From positions 1 through 36,979 of the forward strand of contig WRMA01000009.1 of the NCBI GenBank assembly GCA_009777355.1: DNA of 36,979 nt, read 5' to 3'. A program made the position numbers and the translations under genes. This DNA comes from Oscillospiraceae bacterium (lineage in GTDB: Bacteria > Bacillota > Clostridia > Oscillospirales > WRJC01). The notes beneath the pieces are model-generated. The model ran no database searches and was not told where the DNA came from. It was given only the letters and a program-made list of their open reading frames with translations. This document shows positions 1 through 7,264 of this stretch, one piece after another. Each line of letters opens with the position of its first letter. Within the stretch, counting starts at the first letter, position 1.

Positions 1-87
1 CTCCGCCGTTTTATTAATTCCCCTCCGCGGAGGGGTGCCGACGAAGTCGGCGGGGTGGTCGTATTTCGGTTTTGAAAGAGGTCTATT
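1..87. repeat. Left copy of an 87-bp direct repeat containing half of a palindromic element (family B)
   Basis: This stretch is nearly identical to 657-743; two differences are visible (C/T in the palindrome and G/A before the final GGTCTATT). It holds a double hairpin at 16-59: a CCCCTCC/GGAGGGG stem followed by a CCGACGAAGTCGG stem and a GGGGTGGT end. The window opens in the middle of this element, so its other arm should lie just outside. The two direct copies bracket the DUF559 gene. Confidence 0.85.
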
Positions 88-111
88 GAAGAAAATGATT
101 ATTCGGCGCGA

Positions 112-510
112 TTATTCCCCTCCGTGGAGGGGCGCCCGAAGGGCGGGGTGGTTTTGCAGCATTTCCATAACGTCAGACACTCGGGTTAAGACGTCAACAG
201 CCTGTATATGAATTGTTTGCAATCCTAATTTCCCCAAATAAATATCGCGTTCTTTGTCATATTCTTCTTTAATATCATGTGAACTGCCGTCTATTTCAAT
301 AACGGCGCCGCAATTTATGCAGAAAAAATCTACAATATAGTTTCCTATGATTTTTTGCCGGTCAAAGTCATATCCCTTGAAATTTTTGTTACGAAATTGC
401 TTCCATAACAAAACTTCGCATAAATTTCCCGCTTTCCGTAATTCTTTGGCTCTTTCACGGAGATTTGGATTATACGGTAATTGTGAATATATACCTGCAT
501 ATCTACGCAT
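112..510 (-). CDS. DUF559 family endonuclease-like protein (Vsr-like PD-(D/E)XK fold)
   Basis: A 132-residue protein of the DUF559 family, which is related to very-short-patch-repair type nucleases; the biological role is not established. The family signature is visible: an N-terminal segment with LRKAGNLCEVLLWK (residues 24-37), then the core IVDFFC around residue 61 and VIEIDGSSH around 70-78. These supply the acidic residues (D61, E72, D74) and the H78 expected for the active site. The last dozen codons (NHPALRAPLHGGE) are read from palindromic-repeat DNA, so the native C-terminus has been replaced or extended by repeat sequence. The ATG at 510 touches the upstream repeat arm (509-553) and the 3' end runs into another arm (113-156) in the opposite orientation. 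The gene is therefore framed by inverted arms of the same family. Family assignment is secure; the link to repeat mobility is inference. Confidence 0.85.
   Translation of the reverse strand: MRRYAGIYSQLPYNPNLRERAKELRKAGNLCEVLLWKQFRNKNFKGYDFDRQKIIGNYIVDFFCINCGAVIEIDGSSHDIKEEYDKERDIYLGKLGLQTIHIQAVDVLTRVSDVMEMLQNHPALRAPLHGGE
113..156. repeat. Family B palindromic arm, left of the DUF559 gene
   Basis: A CCCCTCC/GGAGGGG stem, then a GCGCCCGAAGGGC-type stem, then GGGGTGGTTTT. It is oriented with the GGTGGT end towards the DUF559 gene and overlaps the last codons of that gene. It is the inverted counterpart of 509-553. Confidence 0.8.
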
Positions 511-553
511 GAAACCACCCCGGCGCTTCGCGCCGCCCCTCCGCGGAGGGGAA
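509..553. repeat. Family B palindromic arm, right of the DUF559 gene (inverted relative to 113-156)
   Basis: It begins with the complement of the GGTGGTTTC end next to the DUF559 start codon. A GGCGCTTCGCGCC stem and the CCCCTCCGCGGAGGGG stem follow. With 113-156 it forms a terminal-inverted-repeat-like frame around a single gene. Confidence 0.8.
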
Positions 554-594
554 TTATTTCTTCTCTATAAATTATTTATTAAACTTCTTTCAAA

Positions 595-715
595 ACCACC
601 CCGTCACGCCGCTTACGCGCCGCGCCACCCCTCCACAGAGGGGAATTTTCGCTCAACTCCGCCGTTTTATTAATTCCCCTCCGTGGAGGGGTGCCGACGA
701 AGTCGGCGGGGTGGT
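595..715. mobile_element. Complete family B MITE-like element (ACCACCCCG ... CGGGGTGGT ends)
   Basis: A 121-bp element whose outer ends are inverted (ACCACCCC and GGGGTGGT). Each arm holds two hairpins, joined by an AT-rich linker with GGGGAATTTTCGCTCAAC. The same linker start and arm order occur in the insert within gyrB (24869-25021). It has no coding capacity. No clear target duplication was found at its flanks. Confidence 0.75.
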
Positions 716-743
716 CGTATTTCGGTTTTGAAAAAGGTCTATT
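657..743. repeat. Right copy of the 87-bp direct repeat
   Basis: Matches 1-87 and comprises the right half of the 595-715 element plus about 28 bp of shared flank ending in GGTCTATT. Because the shared flank continues past the element end, this is a segmental duplication and not merely two insertions of the same element. Confidence 0.8.
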
Positions 744-757
744 ATATAATCCCTTTT

Positions 758-1753
758 CTACGCTTCCCCGTAAATCCATTTGTTCCTGTAAGCTTCCACG
801 CGCCGCAGAATCTCTCCGTCGTCGATTTCCCCCGTCTTGATAAACTTATCGGCAACGCCGAACGTCGGGATTCCAGCCCTGCCGCCTATATAGCCTATTT
901 TTATCCCGGAGACCGCGTTGGCGAATCTCGCCGTCTCCCTCACTCCGAAGCCCTTTATTAACCCCGCCAGAAACGCGCCGTGATACACGTCGCCCGCGCC
1001 AAGCGTATCGAAAACGTTGACTTTGAAAGATTCTTCGAAGAAAAATCCCTCTGATTTCGTATATCCAACGCAGCCTCTGCCGCCCAGAGTGAAAACGACG
1101 ATTTCCGGTCCTTGTTCCGCAATCAATCTGCAGTTTTTTTCGTAATCGGCCATAGTAACGGAATCAGAATCGCCGAATTTACCCTTGTAATAAAATTCAG
1201 ACGCTATAAAATAATCTATATACGGCGTAAACGCCTCGATTTGCTTTGAATATCTCGCGACGTCGTACGCGACTTTCCTGCCCGAGTCTTTCATCCATAA
1301 CGCGGCGGTTTTCTCGACCTCTCCGCAACCCTCGAGATGCAGGATTTTCGCGCCCGTTATGTAATCTTTGTCTAAATCTCCCAGTTCTATTTTACGCAGG
1401 TTTCCCCCCCTGTATAATATACTCCTGCCTCTGGTTTCCAAGTCTGACAATATTATGGCGAAATCGGACGGTTTACCCTCGATAGTCGTACTGCGCGATA
1501 TATCGACTCCGTTATATTTAAAATCCTCGCGTATAAATTTACCGTTTAGGCATATTCCCGACAAGCCTATAAATCCCGACTTTACGCCCAGCCTTGAAGA
1601 GGCGACGACGGCGGTCGCGACGTTTCCCCCGCCCTGACGGCTGAAATCGAGAATCCCGGAACCCGAATCCGGCCGGGGCAGTTTCTCGACGACCGTTAAA
1701 ATATCGACGCACGGCACGCCTATTCCAATAATATCTATATCTTTTTCAGACAT
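758..1753 (-). CDS. PfkB/ribokinase-family carbohydrate kinase
   Basis: A cytoplasmic ATP-dependent sugar or nucleoside kinase of the PfkB family. Counted from the start chosen here it has 331 residues, normal for the family. The glycine-rich N-terminal signature reads RQGGGNVATAVVASSRLG, and the C-terminal signature DTLGAGDVYHGAF carries the catalytic Asp and the anion hole. Start choice: a longer reading reaches 1828 but its first 25 codons are an AT-rich leader. The ATG at 1753 follows a GGGGG Shine-Dalgarno eight bases upstream and begins MSEKDIDIIGIG, the usual first strand. The gene diverges from the lactonase operon across a 134-bp AT-rich gap, suggesting a shared sugar-catabolic locus. 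The substrate cannot be read from the sequence. Its 3' end lies close to the palindromic repeats. Confidence 0.88.
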   Translation of the reverse strand: MSEKDIDIIGIGVPCVDILTVVEKLPRPDSGSGILDFSRQGGGNVATAVVASSRLGVKSGFIGLSGICLNGKFIREDFKYNGVDISRSTTIEGKPSDFAIILSDLETRGRSILYRGGNLRKIELGDLDKDYITGAKILHLEGCGEVEKTAALWMKDSGRKVAYDVARYSKQIEAFTPYIDYFIASEFYYKGKFGDSDSVTMADYEKNCRLIAEQGPEIVVFTLGGRGCVGYTKSEGFFFEESFKVNVFDTLGAGDVYHGAFLAGLIKGFGVRETARFANAVSGIKIGYIGGRAGIPTFGVADKFIKTGEIDDGEILRRVEAYRNKWIYGEA

Positions 1754-1887
1754 TTTATAATACCCCCAAAAAATAATTAATAAATAATTAACAATTAATA
1801 TAACATAAAAATATGAACACTTCAACAAAATTTATGTTATAATATTAAATATTAAAATAAAATATCTAAAATAACGGAGAAAAAATT

Positions 1888-2892
1888 ATGCCAAAATATA
1901 AAATCTTTTTCGGCGCGTACGCAAAAAATATTCTTTACGGCGAATTTGACGGCTCGACCGGGGAAATCATAATAACGGGAGAAAGCCCGGAAATTCATAA
2001 CCCGTCGTATTTGCAGTTAAGCTCCCGTTACGGACATATCCTATACGGAGTCTCGGAAAACGACGACGGCGAAATATTCTCGCTCGATTTACGCGAAAAT
2101 AAAATAATATCGAACCGGAAAACGAACGGGAAACATCCCTGCCATCTATGCGTAACGCATTATAATCTCGCGGTTGCGGCGAATTATTCGGAGGGAAGCC
2201 TGAGCATTTTTGAAACCGACGATTACGGCGGAATAAAACCGTCCTGTCAAAGCATAAAGCATTACGGCAAAAGCGTAAACCCGAACAGACAAACGCAGTC
2301 TCACGCGCATTTCGCGAAAACTTCCCCGGATTATAAATATCTCGCGGTATGCGACCTTGGTCTCGATAAAGTCTTTTTCTATCCGTATTCGCCCGAAAAC
2401 GGGTTATGTTTAAACGCGAAAATAATAGACTGCCCTCCCGGTTCGGGACCGCGGCACTTGACTTTCTCGAAAGACTCTGAATATTTGTATATTTTAACGG
2501 AACTGAAAAATACCGTTTTAGCGTATAAATATAACGGCGGCGAACCTGAATTTATGCAGGAAATCCCGACTTTGCCGTCTGATTTTTCAGGTCAAAGTAC
2601 GGCCGCCGCGATTTTTATATCGCCGGACGGAAAATTACTCGGAGCGTCGAACAGGGGCTGCGATTCAATCGCGCTGTTTAATATCAAAGACAATGGCGGA
2701 CTTGAATTTGCGCGTTATATTAACGACTGCAAAGAACCCCGAGATTTTAGATTCTCGCCCGATAATAAATATATATTATCCGCAAATCAAAACGGCGGCT
2801 GCGTAACTGTGTATGACACAAAAGATTTCTCACAGGTTTCGAGCCTGAAAATCACAAAACCCGTTTGTATTTTATTTGGAGAGGAAATATAA
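1888..2892 (+). CDS. Lactonase family protein (6-phosphogluconolactonase YbhE-type beta-propeller)
   Basis: A 334-residue seven-bladed propeller of the lactonase family (PF10282), which hydrolyses sugar lactones to the aldonic acid. The recognisable conserved stretches are QSHAHFAKTSPDYKYLAVCD (about 139-158), GSGPRHLTFSKDSEYLYILTE (about 188-208) and EPRDFRFSPDNKYILSAN (about 290-307). Their His, Arg and Asp residues line the central cavity in this family. There is no signal peptide, so it is cytoplasmic. A TATAAT lies at 1838-1843 and a GGAG ribosome-binding site precedes the ATG. It is the first gene of an operon with an SDR dehydrogenase (5-bp gap) and an iron alcohol dehydrogenase. That order fits oxidation of a sugar to a lactone followed by hydrolysis; the actual sugar is unknown. 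Confidence 0.85.
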   Translation: MPKYKIFFGAYAKNILYGEFDGSTGEIIITGESPEIHNPSYLQLSSRYGHILYGVSENDDGEIFSLDLRENKIISNRKTNGKHPCHLCVTHYNLAVAANYSEGSLSIFETDDYGGIKPSCQSIKHYGKSVNPNRQTQSHAHFAKTSPDYKYLAVCDLGLDKVFFYPYSPENGLCLNAKIIDCPPGSGPRHLTFSKDSEYLYILTELKNTVLAYKYNGGEPEFMQEIPTLPSDFSGQSTAAAIFISPDGKLLGASNRGCDSIALFNIKDNGGLEFARYINDCKEPRDFRFSPDNKYILSANQNGGCVTVYDTKDFSQVSSLKITKPVCILFGEEI

Positions 2893-2897
2893 ATTAT

Positions 2898-3767
2898 ATG
2901 AATAATAATAACGGCGATAATATTAATAAGTGCGCGATGATAACCGGCGGAAGCCGTCATATCGGTCAGGGTATGGCAATAGTCCTGGCCGAATACGGCT
3001 ACGATATAGCGGTCACTTACGCGACGAGTCCGGACGGAGCTCTTGAAACTAAAAAGCAAGTAGAGAAACTCGGACGGCGGTGTTTTATTTATGAAGCCCA
3101 TCTCGAAAAACCGGAAGTTCCCGAAAAAGTTATAAATCATGCGAGAAAAGACCTTGGGCGTCTCGACGTTATGATTTGCAACGCGGGAAAAGACAGGAGA
3201 ACCAGCGTCCTCACTTCGACCGCCGAAGATTTTGATTTTTTGTACGCGAATAATTTACGCAACTATCTTCTGTGCGCGGGAGCGGCCGCGAGACACATGG
3301 TAAACGATAAAACCGAAGGCAGTATAATCATGATAACTTCGGTCAGGGGGCAGCTCGCGCGTTTCGACGATTTTTATTACGGCGGCATAAAAGCCGCTAT
3401 GGACAGGGCGTGCAAGTCTATGGCCCTCGATTTGAGCGAGTATAATATACGGGTGAACTGCATAGCTCCCGGCGCAATCTGGAAAACGGGTAAAGACGGG
3501 AACGTTTACAGCGACGATTTTACGGAGAAGTCTATTCCTCTCCACCGTTCGGGATACGTCAGGGATATAGGCGAGGCGGCGGCGTATCTGGCGGGCGAAC
3601 GCTCTGCGTACGTTACGGGGACGACGCTGCTTGTGGACGGCGGACTTTCCCTGCCCGGACTGTGGGAGCAGCGGGGCGAAATACAGTGGAAACCCCGTAA
3701 CTGGAACCCTAAACACTACGAAAAAGCAATGGAAATGCTCAAAGAATCGCAGAAAGATTTTGATTGA
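2898..3767 (+). CDS. Short-chain dehydrogenase/reductase (SDR)
   Basis: A classical SDR using NAD(P)H, 289 residues from the start chosen here. The nucleotide-binding motif is TGGSRHIGQGMA and a CNAG motif (residues ICNAGKD) follows. The catalytic Ser lies in MITSVRG and the catalytic pair is YYGGIKAA (YxxxK). The C-terminus carries a WKPRNWNPKHYEKAMEML extension beyond the usual GG end. Start choice: an upstream ATG at 2865 overlaps the lactonase gene, whereas the ATG at 2898 follows a GGAGAGGAAA Shine-Dalgarno and sits 5 bp after the lactonase stop. It probably produces the lactone cleaved by its upstream neighbour, or reduces a sugar aldehyde or ketone. Confidence 0.88.
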   Translation: MNNNNGDNINKCAMITGGSRHIGQGMAIVLAEYGYDIAVTYATSPDGALETKKQVEKLGRRCFIYEAHLEKPEVPEKVINHARKDLGRLDVMICNAGKDRRTSVLTSTAEDFDFLYANNLRNYLLCAGAAARHMVNDKTEGSIIMITSVRGQLARFDDFYYGGIKAAMDRACKSMALDLSEYNIRVNCIAPGAIWKTGKDGNVYSDDFTEKSIPLHRSGYVRDIGEAAAYLAGERSAYVTGTTLLVDGGLSLPGLWEQRGEIQWKPRNWNPKHYEKAMEMLKESQKDFD

Positions 3768-3800
3768 ACATATATAATAAAAAGAAAGGGGGATTAAATC

Positions 3801-4988
3801 ATGCAGTCGTTTGTATTCTACGCGCCGACTGAAATAGTTTTCGGCAGAAACGCCGAAGAAAACACGGCGGAATTAATAAAAAAACACGGAGGTTCACGGG
3901 TTTTAATCGTTTACGGCGGCGAAAGCTGTATAAAAAGCGGACTTTTAGCGAAGCTCGAGAATCAGCTTGAAAGCCAAAATATAGGCTATAAACTTTACGG
4001 CGGAGTAAAGCCTAACCCGGTATTGTCGCATACGAGGGAGGGAATACGCCGAGCGCTTGATTTCGGCGCGGATTTTATACTCGCGGTCGGCGGGGGAAGC
4101 CCTATGGACGAAGCCAAAGGCATAGCTCACGGAGCGGCAAACCCCGGAACGGACGTTTGGAAATTCTGGCGGCAGGAAACGAAACTTACGAAATCCCTTC
4201 CGGTCGGGGTTGTCCTGACGATTTCGATATCCGGCAGCGAAACAAGCGGTTCGGCGGTTATCACGGACGACGCGACGGGAGAGAAACGCGGGTTAAATAG
4301 TGATTTTAACAGGGCTAAATTCGCAGTAATGAACCCCGAACTCACTTACAGCGTGCCTAAATTCCAGATTTCGTGCGGCATAGTCGATATTTTAATGCAC
4401 AGTCTCGATAAATATTTCACCCGGAGCGAAAATAACGGCGTGACCGACGAGCTCGCGGCGGCGATTATGCGTATAATTATAAAATGCGGACCGGAAGTAT
4501 TAAAAAATCCGGGGGATTACAACGCGGCAAGCGAGATGATGTGGTGCGGAAGTCTTTCGCACAACGGACTGACGACTCTGGGCAGGCCGGTCGATTTTTC
4601 GGTTCACGCGCTCGGGCTTGAACTGAGCGGGCGTTTCGATACGCCCCACGCCGCGACTCTGTCCGCTCTGTGGGGTTCATGGGCGGAGCATTGCCTGGAC
4701 GTAAATCCCGCGCGTTTCGCAAAATACGCGAAGGACGTCTGGGGAATCGGCGGAGGAGAGAATAATATAGAAGCGCAGGCAAAATCGGGAATAGAGAGGA
4801 CTGTCGAATTTTTTAAATCTATAAATATGCCGACTTGTTTTTCGGAGCTCGAATTTGGGGTACAGTCCGACGAAGTTCTTATGGAACTTGCCGACAGCTG
4901 CGTTTTCTACGGCAAGCGTTTGGTCGGTAATTTTAAACCTCTGGACAGAGACGAAGTATTTGCCGTATATAAAAAGGCGAACAGATAG
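3801..4988 (+). CDS. Iron-containing (group III) alcohol dehydrogenase, butanol-dehydrogenase type
   Basis: A 395-residue group III metal-dependent alcohol dehydrogenase of the BdhA/YugJ type, which interconverts aldehydes and alcohols with NAD(P)H. The N-terminal Rossmann-like domain shows the GGGSPMDEAKGIA motif near residue 97. The metal ligands are visible as DILMHSLDKY (Asp and His) and SVHALGLELSGRFDTPHAATLS (two further His). Length is normal for the family. The ATG follows a strong GAAAGGGGG site 33 bp after the SDR stop, so it is the third gene of the lactonase-SDR operon. It may dispose of reducing power or reduce an aldehyde from the same sugar pathway. The natural substrate is unknown. 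Confidence 0.9.
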   Translation: MQSFVFYAPTEIVFGRNAEENTAELIKKHGGSRVLIVYGGESCIKSGLLAKLENQLESQNIGYKLYGGVKPNPVLSHTREGIRRALDFGADFILAVGGGSPMDEAKGIAHGAANPGTDVWKFWRQETKLTKSLPVGVVLTISISGSETSGSAVITDDATGEKRGLNSDFNRAKFAVMNPELTYSVPKFQISCGIVDILMHSLDKYFTRSENNGVTDELAAAIMRIIIKCGPEVLKNPGDYNAASEMMWCGSLSHNGLTTLGRPVDFSVHALGLELSGRFDTPHAATLSALWGSWAEHCLDVNPARFAKYAKDVWGIGGGENNIEAQAKSGIERTVEFFKSINMPTCFSELEFGVQSDEVLMELADSCVFYGKRLVGNFKPLDRDEVFAVYKKANR

Positions 4989-4998
4989 GTAAATTAGA

Positions 4999-5215
4999 CA
5001 CGAGTTACGCGCTCGACGTATTTACTATCCTTGCCCTCTTTCGTAAAGAGGGTGCCGTCCGCAGACGGCGGGTGTTTTCGTCTCCCCGTACGCGACATCA
5101 AATTTCAAAAACACCCGTCAGCCGCTTACGCGACTGCCACCCTCTTTAAAAAAGAGGGCTTTCCGCGATGATTTTCACATTTATTCATAATTTGTTTACT
5201 CGTTCAAAAACCGTT
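4999..5215. mobile_element. Family A MITE-like element, copy 1
   Basis: About 217 bp with no coding capacity, close to 13763-13997 over most of its length. The left arm has a CCCTCTTT/AAAGAGGG stem, a CCGTCCGCAGACGG stem and GGGTGTTTT. A short spacer is followed by the inverted arm AAAACACCC and a second CCCTCTTT/AAAGAGGG stem. The outer ends (CACGAG and AACCGTT) are eroded relative to CACGG/CCGTG in copy 2, and no target duplication is seen. Confidence 0.8.
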
Positions 5216-5234
5216 GGCGTTCGCTTAAAAATAT

Positions 5235-5263
5235 TTGACAATATATAAATATTATGTTATAAT
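5235..5263 (+). promoter_or_regulatory. Sigma-A promoter of toxin mRNA 1
   Basis: Perfect TTGACA (5235-5240), a 17-bp spacer and TATAAT (5258-5263). The transcript would start near 5270 and read into the small hydrophobic ORF at 5321. Confidence 0.85.
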
Positions 5264-5320
5264 TATGATTGCAGTCGGTTGCGGCGGCATGGTTGTTCCT
5301 CCCGATGAGGAGGTGATCTG

Positions 5321-5419
5321 ATGATGACTACATATGTAACCCACGGCGAGCTGTATCAGTTTGCATTGGTTATAATTGGCATAATCGGAATCTTTCTTAT
5401 TAGAAGAAACAAAAAATAA
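5321..5419 (+). CDS. Small membrane toxin of a type I toxin-antitoxin locus (holin-like), copy 1
   Basis: A 32-residue peptide: a short polar head (MMTTYVTHGELYQF), one hydrophobic segment (ALVIIGIIGIFLI) and a basic tail (RRNKK). This is the layout of membrane-active type I toxins such as the putative holin-like toxins of Firmicutes. The leader contains CCTCCCGATGAGGAGG, so the GAGGAGG Shine-Dalgarno can pair with the preceding CCTCC, a device known to silence full-length toxin mRNAs. It has its own consensus promoter. A converging promoter drives an RNA complementary to its 3' end. The paralogue at 13521-13631 shares the TYVTH.ELYQF..VIIG backbone, which supports real coding and the first of the two adjacent ATGs. 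Toxicity itself is inferred. Confidence 0.85.
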   Translation: MMTTYVTHGELYQFALVIIGIIGIFLIRRNKK

Positions 5420-5424
5420 TAAGA

Positions 5425-5526
5425 AATAAAAAGAAATAACCGTACCTAAAATGGTTCGGTACGGCGTTTCCTACGAAAACACTAATTTTGAGGAACGACC
5501 GTCCCAACCAAAGGAGCCGTCCTTCT
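5425..5526 (-). ncRNA. Antisense antitoxin RNA 1 (about 100 nt)
   Basis: Defined by a perfect minus-strand promoter at 5533-5561. A terminator hairpin, GGTACGG/CCGTACC at 5440-5464, is followed on this strand by a T-rich run across 5421-5439. It converges on the toxin gene and overlaps the toxin mRNA 3' region. The sequence is conserved in the second locus (GGACGG..CC..TTGG, GGGACGGTCGTTCCTC and TAGGAAACGCCGTACC), as expected for a functional RNA. Exact ends are estimates. Confidence 0.78.
5440..5464 (-). terminator. Intrinsic terminator of antisense RNA 1
   Basis: A 7-bp stem, CCGTACC (5440-5446) with GGTACGG (5458-5464). On the minus strand it is followed by a TTATTTCTTTTTATTTC tract. Confidence 0.75.
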
Positions 5527-5532
5527 GACTGC

Positions 5533-5561
5533 ATTATAACACATAAAATATATCTTGTCAA
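5533..5561 (-). promoter_or_regulatory. Sigma-A promoter of antisense RNA 1
   Basis: Read on the minus strand: TTGACA (5556-5561), a 17-bp spacer and TATAAT (5533-5538), a perfect consensus. The downstream GCAGTC start resembles the start downstream of the toxin promoter, so the locus is an imperfect inverted repeat at both ends. Confidence 0.85.
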
Positions 5562-5698
5562 GAGTTATATTTAAAAAATTAAAAAATTATTAAATTTTTG
5601 TTATTTTGGGTTAAAGCCTTGAAATATATTTAAAAATAGTATAGAATATAAATATATTATATAAAATTGAAATATTGAGTCGGGGGAGAGAATAAATA

Positions 5699-6517
5699 AT
5701 GCAGTTCGGCGTTCTCGCGGGGTATTACGATTTATTGAATTATAACGCCGATTATAAAAAAGCGGCGGATTTTATAGAGGGTCTTTTCGAGTTTTACGAT
5801 AAAAAAAATAATAATACGTCCGTTCTCGACCTCGCGTGCGGAACGGGAAGGCTCACGGTTGAACTTGCGGACAGGGGTTACGACATGACCGGGCTCGACT
5901 TATCGGCCGATATGCTGGCTTTCGCCTGTATAAAAGAGAAGAAGTCGAACAAGGCGAAAGAAATCCTGTGGCTTAATCAGGACATGACAAGCTTTGAGCT
6001 TTACGGCACGGTCGACGCGGTTATCTGCTGTCACGACAGTTTGAATTATATATTAAAGAAAAGGGATATAAAAAAATGCTTCGATTTAGTTTATAATTAT
6101 TTGAACCCGGGAGGATTATTTATCTTCGACGTCAATTCGAAATATAAATATAATAATATATACGGGGAGAATAATATAATTCTCGAAAATACTGAAAATA
6201 CGGGCAATAATAACAGAAGCGTTTTCTGTTCATGGAAGAATTATTATAACAAGAACAAAAAGACCTGCGATTTTTATATAGATTTATTCGCGGGGGAGAA
6301 TAATATATACAAAAGATATACTGAAAGCCAGAGGCAGAAATATCACGGCGCGAAATTTTTAAGGCGAACGCTTGAAAACTCAGGTTTCGGGGATATTAAT
6401 ATATGTTTCGATTTTGAGTTTTACCCGGGGAAAAAGAATAGATATAAGAGTAAGGGTAAAGGCAAAGGCAAGAATAAAAGCAAAAGCAGGATTTGTTTTT
6501 GCGCGGTGAAGAAATAG
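5699..6517 (+). CDS. Class I SAM-dependent methyltransferase
   Basis: A 272-residue cytoplasmic methyltransferase with a Rossmann-like fold. Motif I is VLDLACGTGRLTVELADRG near residues 42-60 and the following acidic strand is MTGLDLSADML. The motif IV region reads DAVICCHDSLNYIL, and PGGLFIFDVNS is the conserved post-motif loop. The C-terminus is rich in Lys, Gly and Ser (KSKGKGKGKNKSKS), possibly a nucleic-acid or ribosome-contacting tail. The substrate cannot be assigned. The ATG follows a GGGGGAGAG site. The antitoxin gene downstream begins 17 bp after the stop, so the three genes 5699-7187 may be co-transcribed. Confidence 0.85.
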   Translation: MQFGVLAGYYDLLNYNADYKKAADFIEGLFEFYDKKNNNTSVLDLACGTGRLTVELADRGYDMTGLDLSADMLAFACIKEKKSNKAKEILWLNQDMTSFELYGTVDAVICCHDSLNYILKKRDIKKCFDLVYNYLNPGGLFIFDVNSKYKYNNIYGENNIILENTENTGNNNRSVFCSWKNYYNKNKKTCDFYIDLFAGENNIYKRYTESQRQKYHGAKFLRRTLENSGFGDINICFDFEFYPGKKNRYKSKGKGKGKNKSKSRICFCAVKK

Positions 6518-6534
6518 TTGGTAGGAGATTATAT

Positions 6535-6804
6535 ATGTTGCCTATTGAAATTAACGCAAATTCACAAGAATTAGTAAGAGGTTTCGCAGAGTTCAAACAT
6601 AGCGACCTTGAAATTTTGAGACAAATTGTTCATAAAGGTTCTCTGCCGTCTGAAATATCTGAAGAAATCAGAGAGCTTTTGAAAAAAGCAAAGAATTTTG
6701 AAAAACAGCGCGGCAAACCGGTAAAATTCGGCGGCTGGGAAGATAAAATCTTTATATCTGACGATTTTAACGCGCCTCTTGATGATTTTGAGGAGTATAT
6801 GTAA
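6535..6804 (+). CDS. Antitoxin of a type II toxin-antitoxin pair (DUF2281/VapB-like)
   Basis: An 89-residue acidic protein directly upstream of a PIN toxin, the standard antitoxin position. It has no clear ribbon-helix-helix signature. The C-terminal region GGWEDKIFISDDFNAPLDDFEEYM is typical of antitoxins paired with Sll0205-like PIN toxins, which bind the toxin through this tail. Start choice: the frame opens at 6493 inside the methyltransferase gene, but the ATG at 6535 follows TAGGAG at the right distance. Its TAA overlaps the toxin ATG by one base, indicating translational coupling. Such pairs usually repress their own promoter; no operator was identified here. Confidence 0.82.
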   Translation: MLPIEINANSQELVRGFAEFKHSDLEILRQIVHKGSLPSEISEEIRELLKKAKNFEKQRGKPVKFGGWEDKIFISDDFNAPLDDFEEYM

Positions 6805-7187
6805 TGAAAAAATATTTGTTAGACACGTGCGTTGTCTTATGGATAGCAGAAAATTCTCCCCTGATTTCGCAGAAAGCAAGGCAGATTTTATGTAAAGACG
6901 ATTTAAAGTACGTGAGTATAGCCTCCGCATGGGAAGCCGCCATAAAGATAAGCAAAGGCAAATTAGGTTTAACCGGAGGACTTGCAGAATTTTACGGGAT
7001 AATTGATTATAACGAGCTTGAAATACTTCCCGTAAAAAAAGAATATTTGTCACATTTAACCGATATGCCGTTTATTCACAAAGACCCGTTCGACCGGTTG
7101 CTTGTTTCAACTGCGATTGCCGATAATTTAACTATTATTACATCGGATGAAAATATACAAAAATATGACGTAGAATGGGTTTGGTAA
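6804..7187 (+). CDS. PIN-domain ribonuclease toxin (Sll0205-like VapC)
   Basis: A 127-residue PIN-domain RNase. The acidic metal-binding residues are visible as LLDTCVVLW (first Asp), SAWEAAIKISKGKL (Glu) and DPFDRLLVSTAI (Asp pair); the ITSDE motif near the C-terminus supplies the fourth. Length and the HKDPFDRLL signature match Sll0205-like toxins, which cleave RNA unless bound by the antitoxin. It overlaps the antitoxin by one base. All catalytic residues appear intact, so the pair is probably functional. The RNA target is unknown. Confidence 0.9.
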   Translation: MKKYLLDTCVVLWIAENSPLISQKARQILCKDDLKYVSIASAWEAAIKISKGKLGLTGGLAEFYGIIDYNELEILPVKKEYLSHLTDMPFIHKDPFDRLLVSTAIADNLTIITSDENIQKYDVEWVW

Positions 7188-7264
7188 AGAAGCTCAAAAG
7201 AACAGAAAATATATCCGTCAGTTAAATATTATATATTAAAAAATAAAGTGAGGAAAGCGCGATT

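Noticed and set aside
347-779. Frames on both strands made of PPLRGGE and PLWRGG segments
   Set aside because: These are translations of palindromic repeats with no family signature or start signals.
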